Of a stretch of DNA of 64,000 nt, positions 25,285 through 39,588 are shown piece after piece (positions within the stretch are counted from its first letter, which is position 1; each line of letters begins with the position of its first letter). The position numbers and the translations under genes were made by a program. The DNA is from Eledone cirrhosa. Taxonomy: Eukaryota > Mollusca > Cephalopoda > Octopoda > Eledonidae. Where the stretch lies: contig OZ024741.1 in assembly GCA_964016885.1 (NCBI GenBank), forward strand, positions 410,659,464 through 410,723,463. Direction: 5' to 3'. Under the pieces are notes generated by a model that was not told the origin of the DNA, made no database searches, and worked only from the letters and a program-made list of their open reading frames with translations.

Positions 25285-28200
25285 TATATATCTGAGACAG
25301 TAGAGTGTATATACTATATATCTGTGACAGTAGAGTGTATATACTATATCTGTGACAGTAGAGGGTATATACTATATCTGTGACAGTAGAGTGTATATAC
25401 TATATCTGTGAGAGTAGAGTGTATATACTATATCTGTGACAGTAGAGTGTATATACTATATCTGAGACAGTAGAGTGTATATACTATATCTGTGTGACAG
25501 TAGAGTGTATATGCTATATATCTGAGACAGTAGAGTGTATATACTATATCTGTGAGACAGTAGAGTGTATATACTATATCTGTGACAGTAGAGTGTATAT
25601 ACTATATCTGTGTGACAGTAGAGTGTATATACTATATCTGTGACAGTAGAGTGTATATACTATATCTGTGACAGTAGAGTGTATATACTATATCTGTGAC
25701 AGTAGAGTGTATATACTATATCTGTGACAGTAGAGTGTATATACTATATCTGTGACAGTAGAGTGTATATACTATATATCTGAGACAGTAGAGTGTATAT
25801 ACTATATCTGAGACAGTAGAGTGTATATACTATATCTGTGACAGTAGAGTGTATATACTATATATCTGAGACAGTAGAGTGTATATACTATATCTGTGAC
25901 AGTAGAGTGTATATACTATATATCTGAGACAGTAGAGTGTATATACTATATCTGTGACAGTAGAGTGTATATACTATATCTGTGACAGTAGAGTGTATAT
26001 ACTATATCTGTGACAGTAGAGTGTATATACTATATATCTGTGACAGTAGAGTGTATATACTATATCTGTGAGACAGTAGAGTGTATATACTATATCTGTG
26101 ACAGTAGAGTGTATATACTATATCTGTGACAGTAGAGTGTATATAATATATCTGTGACAATAGTGTGTATATACTATATCTGTGAGACAGTAGAGTGTAT
26201 ATACTATATCTGTGACAGTGGAGTGTATATACTATATCTGTGACAGTAGAGTGTATATACTATATATCTGAGACAGTAGAGTGTATATACTATATCTGTG
26301 ACAGTAGAGTGTATATAATATATCTGTGACAGTAGAGTGTATATACTATATATCTGAGACAGTAGAGTGTATATGCTATATCTGTGACAGTAGAGTGTAT
26401 ATACTATATCTGTGAGACAGTAGAGTGTATATACTATATATGTGACAGTAGAGTGTATATACTATATATCTGAGATAGTAGAGTGTATATACTATATCTG
26501 TGACAGTAGAGTGTATATACTATATCTGTGACAGTAGAGTGTATATACTATATATCTGAGAGAGTAGAGTGTATACACTATATATCTGAGACAGTAGAGT
26601 GTATATACTATATCTGTGACAGTAGAGTGTATATACTATATCTGTGACAGTAGAGTGTATATACTATATCTGTGACAGTAGAGTGTATCTACTATATCTG
26701 TGACAGTAGACTGTATATACTATATCTGTGACAGTAGAGTGTATATGCTATATCTGTGACAATACAGTGTATATACTATATCTGTAACAGTAGACTGTAT
26801 ATACTATATCTGTGACAGTAGAGTGTATATACTATATCTATGACAGTAGAGTGTATATACTATATCTGTGACAGTAGACTGTATATACTATATCTGTGAC
26901 AGTAGAGTGTATATACTATATCTGTGACAGTAGAGTGTATATACTATATCTGTGACAGTAGAGTGTATATACTATATCTGTGACAGTAGAGTGTATATAC
27001 TATATATCTGTGACAGTAGAGTGTATATACTATATCTGTGACAGTAGAGTGTATATGCTATATCTGTGACAGTAGAGTGTATATACTATATCTGTGAGAC
27101 AGTAGAGTGTATATACTATATCTGTGACAGTAGAGTGTATATACTATATATCTGAGACAGTAGAGTGTATATGCTATATCTGTGACAGTAGAGTGTATAT
27201 ACTATATCTGTGAGACAGTAGAGTGTATATACTATATCTGTGACAGTAGAGTATATATACTATATCTGTGAAGGTAGCGTGTATATACTATATATCTGAG
27301 ACAGTAGAGTGTATATACTATATATCTGTGACAGTAGAGTGTATATACTATATCTGTGACAGTAGAGTGTATATACTATATCTGTGACAGTAGAGTGTAT
27401 ATACTATATATCTGAGACATTAGAGTGTATATGCTATATCTGTGACAGTAGAGTGTATATACTATATCTGTGAGACGGTAGAGTGTATATACTATATCTG
27501 TGACAGTAGAGTATATATACTATATCTGTGACAGTAGAGTGTATATACTATATATCTGAGACAGTAGAGTGTATATACTATATATCTGTGACAGTAGAGT
27601 GTATATACTATATCTGTGACAGTAGAGTGTATATACTATATCTGTGACAGTAGAGTGTATATACTATATATCTGAGACAGTAGAGTGTATATACTATATC
27701 TGTGACAGTAGAGTGTATATACTATATCTGTGACAGTAGAGTGTATATACTATATCTGTGACAGTAGAGCGTATATACTATATATCTGAGACAGTAGAGT
27801 GTATATACTATATCTGTGACAGTTGAGTGTATATACTATATCTGTGACAGTAGAGTGTATATACTATATCTGTGACAGTAGAGTGTATATACTATATATC
27901 TGAGACAGTAGAGTGTATATACTATATATCTGAGACAGTAGAGTGTATATACTATATCTGTGACAGTAGAGTGTATATACTATATCTGTGACAGTAGAGT
28001 GTATATACTATATCTGTGAGACAGTAGAGTGTATATACTATATCTGTGACAGTAGAGTGTATATACTATATATCTGAGACATTAGAGTGTATATGCTATA
28101 TCTGTGACAGTAGAGTGTATATACTATATCTGTGAGACGGTAGAGTGTATATACTATATCTGTGACAGTAGAGTATATATACTATATCTGTGACAGTAGA

Positions 28201-29854
28201 GTGTATATACTATATATCTGAGACAGTAGAGTGTATATACTATATATCTGAGACAGTAGAGTGTATATACTATATCTGTGACAGTAGAGTGTATATACTA
28301 TATCTGTGACAGTAGAGTGTATATACTATATATCTGAGACATTAGAGTGTATATGCTATATCTGTGACAGTAGAGTGTATATACTATATCTGTGAGACGG
28401 TAGAATGTATATACTATATCTGTGACAGTAGAGTATATATACTATATCTGTGACAGTAGAGTGTATATACTATATATCTGAGACAGTAGAGTGTATATAC
28501 TATATATCTGTGACAGTAGAGTGTATATACTATATCTGTGACAGTAGAGTGTATATACTATATCTGTGACAGTAGAGTGTATATACTATATCTGTGACAG
28601 TAGAGTGTATATACTATATCTGTGACAGTAGAGTGTATATACTATATATCTGAGACAGTAGAGTGTATATACTATATCAGTGACAGTAGAGTGTATATAC
28701 TATATCTGTGACAGTAGAGTGTATATACTATATCTGTGACAGTAGAGTGTATATACTATATATCTGAGACAGTAGAGTGTATATACTATATCTGTGACAG
28801 TTGAGTGTATATACTATATCTGTGACAGTAGAGTGTATATACTATATCTGTGACAGTAGAGTGTATATACTATATATCTGAGACAGTAGAGTGTATATAC
28901 TATATATCTGAGACAGTAGAGTGTATATACTATATCTGTGACAGTAGAGTGTATATACTATATCTGTGACAGTAGAGTGTATATACTATATCTGTGAGAC
29001 AGTAGAGTGTATATACTATATCTGTGACAGTAGAGTGTATATACTATATCTGTGACAGTAGAGTGTATATACTATATATCTGTGACAGTAGAGTGTATAT
29101 ACTATATATCTGTGACAGTAGAGTGTATATACTATATATCTGAGACAGTAGAGTGTATATACTATATATCTGAGACAGTAGCGTGTATATACTATATCTG
29201 TGACAGTAGAGTGTATATACTATATATCTGAGACAGTAGAGTGTATATACTATATCTGTGACAGTAGAGTGTATATACTATATCTGTGACAGTAGAGTGT
29301 ATATACTATATCTGTGACAGTAGAGTGTATATACTATATCTGTGACAGTAGAGTGTATATACTATATATCTGAGACAGTAGAGTGTATATACTATATCTG
29401 TGAGAGTAGAGTGTATATACTATATCTGTGACAGTAGAGTGTATATACTATATCTGTGACAGTAGAGTGTATATACTATATCTGTGACAGTAGAGTGTAT
29501 ATACTATATCTGTGAGACAGTAGAGTGTATATACTATATATCTGTGACAGTAGAGTGTATATACTATATCTGAGACAGTAGAGTGTATATACTATATCTG
29601 TGTGACAGTAGAGTGTATATACTATATCTGTGAGACAGTAGAGTGTATATACTATATATCTGTGTCAGTAGAGTGTATATACTATATCTGAGACAGTAGA
29701 GTGTATATACTATATCTGAGACAGTAGAGTGTATATACTATATCTGTGAGACAGTAGAGTGTATATACTATATATCTGTGTCAGTAGAGTGTATATACTA
29801 TATCTGAGACAGTAGAGTGTATATACTATATCTGAGACAGTAGAGTGTATAAAC

Positions 29855-30378
29855 TATATCTGAGACAGTAGAGTGTATATACTATATCTGTGACAGTAGA
29901 GTGTATATACTATATATCTGTGACAGTAGAGTGTATATACTATATCTGTGAGACAGTAGAGTGTATATACTATATATCTGTGACAGTAGAGTGTATATAC
30001 TATATCTGTCACAGTAGAGTGTATATACTATATATCTGTCACAGTAGAGTGTATATACTATATATCTGTGACAGTAGAGTGCATATACTATATCTGAGAC
30101 AGTAGAGTGTATAAACTATATCTGAGACAGTAGAGTGTATATACTATATCTGTGACAGTAGAGTGTATATACTATATATCTGTGACAGTAGAGTGTATAT
30201 ACTATATCTGTGAGACAGTAGAGTGTATATACTATATATCTGTGACAGTAGAGTGTATATACTATATCTGTCACAGTAGAGTGTATATACTATATATCTG
30301 TCACAGTAGAGTGTATATACTATATATCTGTGACAGTAGAGTGTATATACTATATCTGTGAGACAGTAGAGTGTATAT
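29855..30378. repeat. 262-bp doublet in copy Y
   Basis: Equivalent to the doublet at 20.6 kb, offset 9,300 bp. Differences: GAGACAG here where the first unit of copy X has GAGACATT, and a GTGCATAT change near 30,080. Just to its right copy Y has lost 346 bp, including the TGACAATAG monomer. Confidence 0.9.
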
Positions 30379-31564
30379 ACTATATCTGTGACAGTAGAGT
30401 GTATATACTATATATCTGTGACAGTAGAGTGTATATACTATATCTGTGACAGTAGAGTGTATATACTATATCTGTGACAGTAGAGTGTATATACTATATC
30501 TGTGACAGTAGAGTGTATATACTATATATCTGAGACAGTAGAGTGTATATACTATATCTGTGACAGTAGAGTGTATATACTATATCTGTGACAGTAGAGT
30601 GTATATACTATATATCTGAGACAGTAGAGTGTATATACTATATCTTTGACAGTAGAGTGTATATACTATATCTGTGACAGTAGAGTGTATATACTATATA
30701 TCTGAGACAGTAGAGTGTATATACTATATATCTGTGACAGTAGAGTGTATCTACTATATCTGTGACAGTAGAGTGTATATACTATATCTGTGACAGTAGA
30801 CTGTATATACTATATATCTGAGACAGTAGAGTGTATATACTATATCTGTGACAGTAGACTGTATATACTATATCTGTGACAGTAGAGTGTATATACTATA
30901 TCTGTGACAGTAGAGTGTATATACTATATCTTTGACAGTAGAGTGTATATACTATATATCTGAGACAGTAGAGTGTATATACTATATCTGTGACAGTAGA
31001 CTGTATATACTATATCTGTGACAGTAGAGTGTATATACTATATATCTGAGACAGTAGAGTGTATATACTATATATCTGAGACAGTAGAGTGTATATACTA
31101 TATCTGTGACAGTAGAGTGTATATACTATATATCTGTGACAGTAGAGTGTATATACTATATCTGTGACAGTAGAGTGTATATACTATATCTGTGACAGTA
31201 GAGTGTATATACTATATCTGTGACAGTAGAGTGTATATACTATATATCTGAGACAGTAGAGTGTATATACTATATCTGTGACAGTAGAGTGTATATGCTA
31301 TATCTGTGACAGTAGAGTGTATATACTATATCTGTGACAGTAGAGTGTATATACTATATCTGTGACAGTAGAGTGTATATACTATATCTGTGACAGTAGA
31401 GTGTATATACTATACCTGTGACAGTAGAGTGTATATACTATATCTGTGACAGTAGAGTATATATACTATATCTGTGACAGTAGAGTGTATATACTATATC
31501 TGTGACAGTAGAGTGTATATACTATATATCTGTGACAGTAGAGTGTATATACTATATCTGTGAC

Positions 31565-32300
31565 AGTAGAGTGTATATGCTATATCTGTGACAGTAGAGT
31601 GTATATACTATATCTGTGAGACATTAGAGTGTATATACTATATCTGTGACAGTAGAGTATATATACTATATCTGTGAAGGTAGCGTGTATATACTATATA
31701 TCTGAGACAGTAGAGTGTATATACTATATCTGTGAGACAGTAGAGTGTATATACTATATCTGTGACAGTAGAGTGTATATACTATATCTGTGACAGTAGA
31801 GTGTATATGCTATATCTGTGACAGTAGAGTGTATATACTATATCTGTGAGACATTAGAGTGTATATACTATATCTGTGACAGTAGAGTATATATACTATA
31901 TCTGTGAAGGTAGCGTGTATATACTATATATCTGAGACAGTAGAGTGTATATGCTATATCTGTGACAGTAGAGTGTATATACTATATCTGTGAGACATTA
32001 GAGTGTATATACTATATCTGTGACAGTAGAGTATATATACTATATCTGTGAAGGTAGCGTCTATATACTATATATCTGAGACAGTAGAGTGTATATACTA
32101 TATATCTGTGACAGTAGAGTGTATATACTATATCTGTGAGACAGTAGAGTGTATATACTATATCTGTGACAGTAGAGTGTATATGCTATATCTGTGACAG
32201 TAGAGTGTATATACTATATCTGTGAGACATTAGAGTGTATATACTATATCTGTGACAGTAGAGTATATATACTATATCTGTGAAGGTAGCGTGTATATAC
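31565..32300. repeat. GAAGGTAG cassette cluster 3 (four members)
   Basis: Members at 31675, 31905, 32049 and 32281. The third is only 144 bp from the second and ends in GTCTATAT. Compared with cluster 1 in copy X it represents an added, shortened cassette. Confidence 0.88.
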
Positions 32301-32830
32301 TATATATCTGAGACAGTAGAGTGTATATACTATATATCTGTGACAGTAGAGTGTATATACTATATCTGTGACAGTAGAGGGTATATACTATATCTGTGAC
32401 AGTAGAGTGTATATACTATATCTGTGAGAGTAGAGTGTATATACTATATCTGTGACAGTAGAGTGTATATACTATATCTGAGACAGTAGAGTGTATATAC
32501 TATATCTGTGTGACAGTAGAGTGTATATACTATATATCTGAGACAGTAGAGTGTATATACTATATCTGTGAGACAGTAGAGTGTATATACTATATCTGTG
32601 ACAGTAGAGTGTATATACTATATCTGTGTGACAGTAGAGTGTATATACTATATCTGTGACAGTAGAGTGTATATACTATATCTGTGACAGTAGAGTGTAT
32701 ATACTATATCTGTGACAGTAGAGTGTATATACTATATCTGTGACAGTAGAGTGTATATACTATATCTGTGACAGTAGAGTGTATATACTATATCTGTGAC
32801 AGTAGAGTGTATATACTATATATCTGAGAC

Positions 32831-35620
32831 AGTAGAGTGTATATACTATATCAGTGACAGTAGAGTGTATATACTATATCTGTGACAGTAGAGTGTATAT
32901 ACTATATCTGTGACAGTAGAGTGTATATACTATATATCTGAGACAGTAGAGTGTATATACTATATCTGTGACAGTAGAGTGTATATACTATATCTGTGAC
33001 AGTAGAGTGTATATACTATATCTGTGACAGTAGAGTGTATATACTATATATCTGAGACAGTAGAGTGTATATACTATATATGTGAGACAGTAGAGTGTAT
33101 ATACTATATCTGTGACAGTAGAGTGTATATACTATATCTGTGACAGTAGAGTGTATATACTATATCTGTGAGACAGTAGAGTGTATATACTATATCTGTG
33201 ACAGTAGAGTGTATATACTATATCTGTGACAGTAGAGTGTATATACTATATATCTGTGACAGTAGAGTGTATATACTATATATCTGTGACAGTAGAGTGT
33301 ATATACTATATATCTGAGACAGTAGAGTGTATATACTATATATCTGAGACAGTAGCGTGTATATACTATATCCGTGACAGTAGAGTGTATATACTATATA
33401 TCTGAGACAGTAGAGTGTATATACTATATCTGTGACAGTAGAGTGTGTATACTATATCTGTGACAGTAGAGTGTATATACTATATCTGTGACAGTAGAGT
33501 GTATATACTATATCTGTGACAGTAGAGTGTATATACTATATATCTGAGACAGTAGAGTGTATATACTATATCTGTGAGAGTAGAGTGTATATACTATATC
33601 TGTGACAGTAGAGTGTATATACTATATCTGTGACAGTAGAGTGTATATACTATATCTGTGACAGTAGAGTGTATATACTATATCTGTGAGACAGTAGAGT
33701 GTATATACTATATATCTGTGACAGTAGAGTGTATATACTATATCTGAGACAGTAGAGTGTATATACTATATCTGTGTGACAGTAGAGTGTATATACTATA
33801 TCTGTGAGACAGTAGAGTGTATATACTATATATCTGTGTCAGTAGAGTGTATATACTATATCTGAGACAGTAGAGTGTATATACTATATCTGAGACAGTA
33901 GAGTGTATATACTATATCTGTGAGACAGTAGAGTGTATATACTATATATCTGTGTCAGTAGAGTGTATATACTATATCTGAGACAGTAGAGTGTACATAC
34001 TATATCTGAGACAGTAGAGTGTATAAACTATATCTGAGACAGTAGAGTGTATATACTATATCTGTGACAGTAGAGTGTATATACTATATATCTGTGACAG
34101 TAGAGTGTATATACTATATCTGTGAGACAGTAGAGTGTATATACTATATATCTGTGACAGTAGAGTGTATATACTATATCTGTCACAGTAGAGTGTATAT
34201 ACTATATATCTGTCACAGTAGAGTGTATATACTATATATCTGTGACAGTAGAGTGTATATACTATATCTGAGACAGTAGAGTGTATAAACTATATCTGAG
34301 ACAGTAGAGTGTATATACTATATCTGTGACAGTAGAGTGTATATACTATATATCTGTGACAGTAGAGTGTATATACTATATCTGTGAGACAGTAGAGTGT
34401 ATATACTATATATCTGTGACAGTAGAGTGTATATACTATATCTGTCACAGTAGAGTGTATATACTATATATCTGTCACAGTAGAGTGTATATACTATATA
34501 TCTGTGACAGTAGAGTGTATATACTATATCTGTGAGACAGTAGAGTGCATATACTATATCTGTGACAGTAGAGTGTATATACTATATCTGTGACAGTAGA
34601 GTGTATATACTATATCTGTGACAATAGTGTGTATATACTATATCTGTGAGACAGTAGAGTGTATATACTATATATCTGAGACAGTAGAGTGTATATACTA
34701 TATCTGTGACAGTAGAGTGTATATACTATATCTGTGACAGTAGAGTGTATATACTATATCTGTGACAGTAGAGTGTATATACTATATATCTGAGACAGTA
34801 GAGTGTATATGCTATATCTGTGACAGTAGAGTGTATATAATATATCTGTGAGACAGTAGAGTGTATATACTATATATGTGACAGTAGAGTGTATATACTA
34901 TATATCTGTGACAGTAGAGTGTATATACTATATATCTGTGACAGTAGAGTGTATATACTATATCTGTGACAGTAGAGTGTATATACTATATCTGTGACAG
35001 TAGAGTGTATATACTATATCTGTGACAGTAGAGTGTATATACTATATATCTGAGACAGTAGAGTGTATATACTATATCTGTGACAGTAGAGTGTATATAC
35101 TATATCTGTGACAGTAGAGTGTATATACTATATATCTGAGACAGTAGAGTGTATATACTATATCTTTGACAGTAGAGTGTATATACTATATCTGTGACAG
35201 TAGAGTGTATATACTATATATCTGAGACAGTAGAGTGTATATACTATATATCTGTGACAGTAGAGTGTATCTACTATATCTGTGACAGTAGAGTGTATAT
35301 ACTATATCTGTGACAGTAGACTGTATATACTATATATCTGAGACAGTAGAGTGTATATACTATATCTGTGACAGTAGACTGTATATACTATATCTGTGAC
35401 AGTAGAGTGTATACACTATATCTGTGACAGTAGAGTGTATATACTATATCTGTGACAGTAGAGTGTATATACTATATATCTGAGACAGTAGAGTGTATAT
35501 ACTATATCTGTGACAGTAGACTGTATATACTATATCTGTGACAGTAGAGTGTATATACTATATATCTGAGACAGTAGAGTGTATATACTATATCTTTGAC
35601 AGTAGAGTGTATATACTATA
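32831..35620. repeat. 4,174-bp-offset re-duplication, copy Z
   Basis: From about 32.83 kb the sequence repeats that starting near 28.66 kb: TATCAG at 28675 and 32849, doublets at 29.89 and 34.06 kb, all 4,174 bp apart. So the last 4.2 kb of copy Y was tandemly duplicated. Copy Z keeps the TGACAATAG region that copy Y lacks, so the 346-bp loss in Y came later. Confidence 0.82.
34029..34552. repeat. 262-bp doublet in copy Z
   Basis: The same doublet again, 4,174 bp right of the copy Y version, with GTATAAAC at 34021 and 34283. The TGACAATAG monomer is present here (34619), as in copy X and unlike copy Y. Confidence 0.9.
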
Positions 35621-38104
35621 TCTGTGACAGTAGAGTGTATATACTATATATCTGTGACAGTAGAGTGTATATACTATATATCTGAGACAGTAGAGTGTAT
35701 ATACTATATATCTGAGACAGTAGCGTGTATATACTATATCTGTGACAGTAGAGTATATATACTATATATCTGAGACAGTAGAGTGTATATACTATATCTG
35801 TGACAGTAGAGTGTATATACTATATCTGTGACAGTAGAGTGTATATACTATATCTGTGACAGTAGAGTGTATATACTATATCTGTGACAGTAGAGTGTAT
35901 ATACTATATATCTGAGACAGTAGAGTGTATATACTATATCTGTGAGAGTAGAGTGTATATACTATATCTGTGACAGTAGAGTGTATATACTATATCTGTG
36001 ACAGTAGAGTGTATATACTATATCTGTGACAGTAGAGTGTATATACTATATCTGTGAGACAGTAGAGTGTATATACTATATATCTGTGACAGTAGAGTGT
36101 ATATACTATATCTGAGACAGTAGAGTGTATATACTATATCTGTGTGACAGTAGAGTGTATATACTATATCTGTGAGACAGTAGAGTGTATATACTATATA
36201 TCTGTGTCAGTAGAGTGTATATACTATATCTGAGACAGTAGAGTGTATATACTATATCTGAGACAGTAGAGTGTATATACTATATCTGTGAGACAGTAGA
36301 GTGTATATACTATATATCTGTGTCAGTAGAGTGTATATACTATATCTGAGACAGTAGAGTGTACATACTATATCTGAGACAGTAGAGTGTATAAACTATA
36401 TCTGAGACAGTAGAGTGTATATACTATATCTGTGACAGTAGAGTGTATATACTATATATCTGTGACAGTAGAGTGTATATACTATATCTGTGAGACAGTA
36501 GAGTGTATATACTATATATCTGTGACAGTAGAGTGTATATACTATATCTGTCACAGTAGAGTGTATATACTATATATCTGTCACAGTAGAGTGTATATAC
36601 TATATATCTGTGACAGTAGAGTGTATATACTATATCTGAGACAGTAGAGTGTATAAACTATATCTGAGACAGTAGAGTGTATATACTATATCTGTGACAG
36701 TAGAGTGTATATACTATATATCTGAGACAGTAGAGTGTATATACTATATATCTGTGACAGTAGAGTGTATATACTATATCTGTGACAGTAGAGTGTATAT
36801 ACTATATCTGTGACAGTAGAGTGTATATACTATATCTGTGAGACAGTAGAGTGTATATACTATATATCTGTGACAGTAGAGTGTATATACTATATCTGTC
36901 ACAGTAGAGTGTATATACTATATATCTGTCACAGTAGAGTGTATATACTATATATCTGTGACAGTAGAGTGTATATACTATATCTGTGAGACAGTAGAGT
37001 GCATATACTATATCTGTGACAGTAGAGTGTATATACTATATCTGTGACAGTAGAGTGTATATACTATATCTGTGACAATAGTGTGTATATACTATATCTG
37101 TGAGACAGTAGAGTGTATATACTATATATCTGAGACAGTAGAGTGTATATACTATATCTGTGACAGTAGAGTGTATATACTATATCTGTGACAGTAGAGT
37201 GTATATACTATATCTGTGACAGTAGAGTGTATATACTATATATCTGAGACAGTAGAGTGTATATGCTATATCTGTGACAGTAGAGTGTATATAATATATC
37301 TGTGAGACAGTAGAGTGTATATACTATATATGTGACAGTAGAGTGTATATACTATATATCTGTGACAGTAGAGTGTATATACTATATATCTGTGACAGTA
37401 GAGTGTATATACTATATCTGTGACAGTAGAGTGTATATACTATATCTGTGACAGTAGAGTGTATATACTATATCTGTGACAGTAGAGTGTATATACTATA
37501 TATCTGAGACAGTAGAGTGTATATACTATATCTGTGACAGTAGAGTGTATATACTATATCTGTGACAGTAGAGTGTATATACTATATATCTGAGACAGTA
37601 GAGTGTATATACTATATCTTTGACAGTAGAGTGTATATACTATATCTGTGACAGTAGAGTGTATATACTATATATCTGAGACAGTAGAGTGTATATACTA
37701 TATATCTGTGACAGTAGAGTGTATCTACTATATCTGTGACAGTAGAGTGTATATACTATATCTGTGACAGTAGACTGTATATACTATATATCTGAGACAG
37801 TAGAGTGTATATACTATATCTGTGACAGTAGACTGTATATACTATATCTGTGACAGTAGAGTGTATATACTATATCTGTGACATTAGAGTGTATATACTA
37901 TATCTGTGACAGTAGAGTGTATATACTATATATCTGAGACAGTAGAGTGTATATACTATATCTGTGACAGTAGACTGTATATACTATATCTGTGACAGTA
38001 GAGTGTATATACTATATATCTGAGACAGTAGAGTGTATATACTATATATCTGAGACAGTAGAGTGTATATACTATATCTGTGACAGTAGAGTGTATATAC
38101 TATA
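35621..38104. repeat. 2,368-bp-offset re-duplication, copy W
   Basis: Repeats copy Z at 2,368 bp (TAGCGTG at 33353 and 35721; doublet at 34064 and 36432). The offset becomes 2,454 beyond the expanded doublet (TGACAATAG at 34619 and 37073; TATCTTTGAC at 35161 and 37615). A CCGTGACAG variant in copy Z (33371) is not shared. Confidence 0.82.
36397..37006. repeat. 262-bp doublet in copy W, second half expanded
   Basis: The first 262-bp unit (36397-36658) is intact. The second is longer by 86 bp, three added monomers (28 + 28 + 30) at about 36.69-36.84 kb. The offset from copy Z rises from 2,368 to 2,454 across this point, in agreement. Confidence 0.85.
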
Positions 38105-39588
38105 TATCTGTGACAGTAGAGTGTATATACTATATCTGTGACAGTAGAGTGTATATACTATATCTGTGACAGTAGAGTGTATATACTATATCTGTGACAG
38201 TAGAGTGTATATACTATATATCTGAGACAGTAGAGTGTATATACTATATCTGTGACAGTAGAGTGTATATGCTATATCTGTGACAGTAGAGTGTATATAC
38301 TATATCTGTGACAGTAGAGTGTATATACTATATCTGTGACAGTAGAGTGTATATACTATACCTGTGACAGTAGAGTGTATATACTATATCTGTGACAGTA
38401 GAGTATATATACTATATCTGTGACAGTAGAGTGTATATACTATATCTGTGACAGTAGAGTGTATATACTATATATCTGTGACAGTAGAGTGTATATACTA
38501 TATCTGTGACAGTAGAGTGTATATACTATATATCTGAGACAGTAGAGTGTATATACTATATCTGTGACAGTAGAGTGTATATGCTATATCTGTGTCAGTA
38601 GAGTGTATATACTATATCTGTGACAGTAGAGTGTATATACTATATCTGTGACAGTAGAGTGTATATACTATACCTGTGACAGTAGAGTGTACATACTATA
38701 TCTGTGACAGTAGAGTATATATACTATATCTGTGACAGTAGAGTGTATATACTATATCTGTGACAGTAGAGTGTATATACTATATATCTGTGACAGTAGA
38801 GTGTATATACTATATCTGTGACAGTAGAGTGTATATGCTATATCTGTGACAGTAGAGTGTATATACTATATCTGTGAGACATTAGAGTGTATATACTATA
38901 TCTGTGACAGTAGAGTATATATACTATATCTGTGAAGGTAGCGTGTATATACTATATATCTGAGACAGTAGAGTGTATATACTATATCTGTGAGACAGTA
39001 GAGTGTATATACTATATCTGTGACAGTAGAGTGTATATACTATATCTGTGACAGTAGAGTGTATATGCTATATCTGTGACAGTAGAGTGTATATACTATA
39101 TCTGTGAGACATTAGAGTGTATATACTATATCTGTGACAGTAGAGTATATATACTATATCTGTGAAGGTAGCGTGTAGATACTATATATCTGAGACAGTA
39201 GAGTGTATATACTATATATCTGTGACAGTAGAGTGTATATACTATATCTGTTAGACAGTAGAGTGTATATACTATATCTGTGACAGTAGAGTGTATATAC
39301 TATATCTGTGACAGTAGAGTGTATATGCTATATCTGTGACAGTAGAGTGTATATACTATATCTGTGAGACATTAGAGTGTATATACTATATCTGTGACAG
39401 TAGAGTATATATACTATATCTGTGAAGGTAGCGTGTATATACTATATATCTGAGACAGTAGAGTGTATATACTATATATCTGTGACAGTAGAGTGTATAT
39501 ACTATATCTGTGACAGTAGAGGGTATATACTATATCTGTGACAGTAGAGTGTATATACTATATCTGTGAGAGTAGAGTGTATATACTA
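38105..39588. repeat. 1,484-bp tandem unit, copy 1
   Basis: Contains TATACCTG units (38359, 38671), three GAAGGTAG cassettes (38933, 39163, 39423), a GCGTGTAGAT change and a unique CTGTTAGACAG monomer near 39249. All recur 1,484 bp later. Confidence 0.9.

Larger units (their letters stand above)
17393..26748. repeat. 9,356-bp higher-order unit, copy X
   Basis: Runs from the TGACAATACAG/CTGTAACAG pair at 17401 to just before the same pair at 26757. Inside are GAAGGTAG (17913), three GAGACATTAG units (18059, 18721, 19037), TTGAG units, the first 262-bp doublet (20.55-21.08 kb), TATACCTG (22459), GAAGG clusters (22.7-23.2 and 24.7-25.3 kb), GAGTCAG (24425) and a CAGTGGAG unit (26.2 kb). The left portion continues the order of the 4.7-kb unit: GAAGG and GAGACATTAG are both 8,988 bp from their copies in the first 4.7-kb unit. 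Confidence 0.85.
26749..32830. repeat. 9,356-bp higher-order unit, copy Y (truncated)
   Basis: Follows copy X directly. The offset is 9,356 at first (27269 against 17913), then 9,300 after two monomers are lost near 28.3 kb. It is 8,954 after 346 bp is lost near 30.41 kb, and 9,070 after 116 bp is gained near 31.95 kb. Similarity to X stops near 32.83 kb, where the next duplication begins. Confidence 0.84.
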
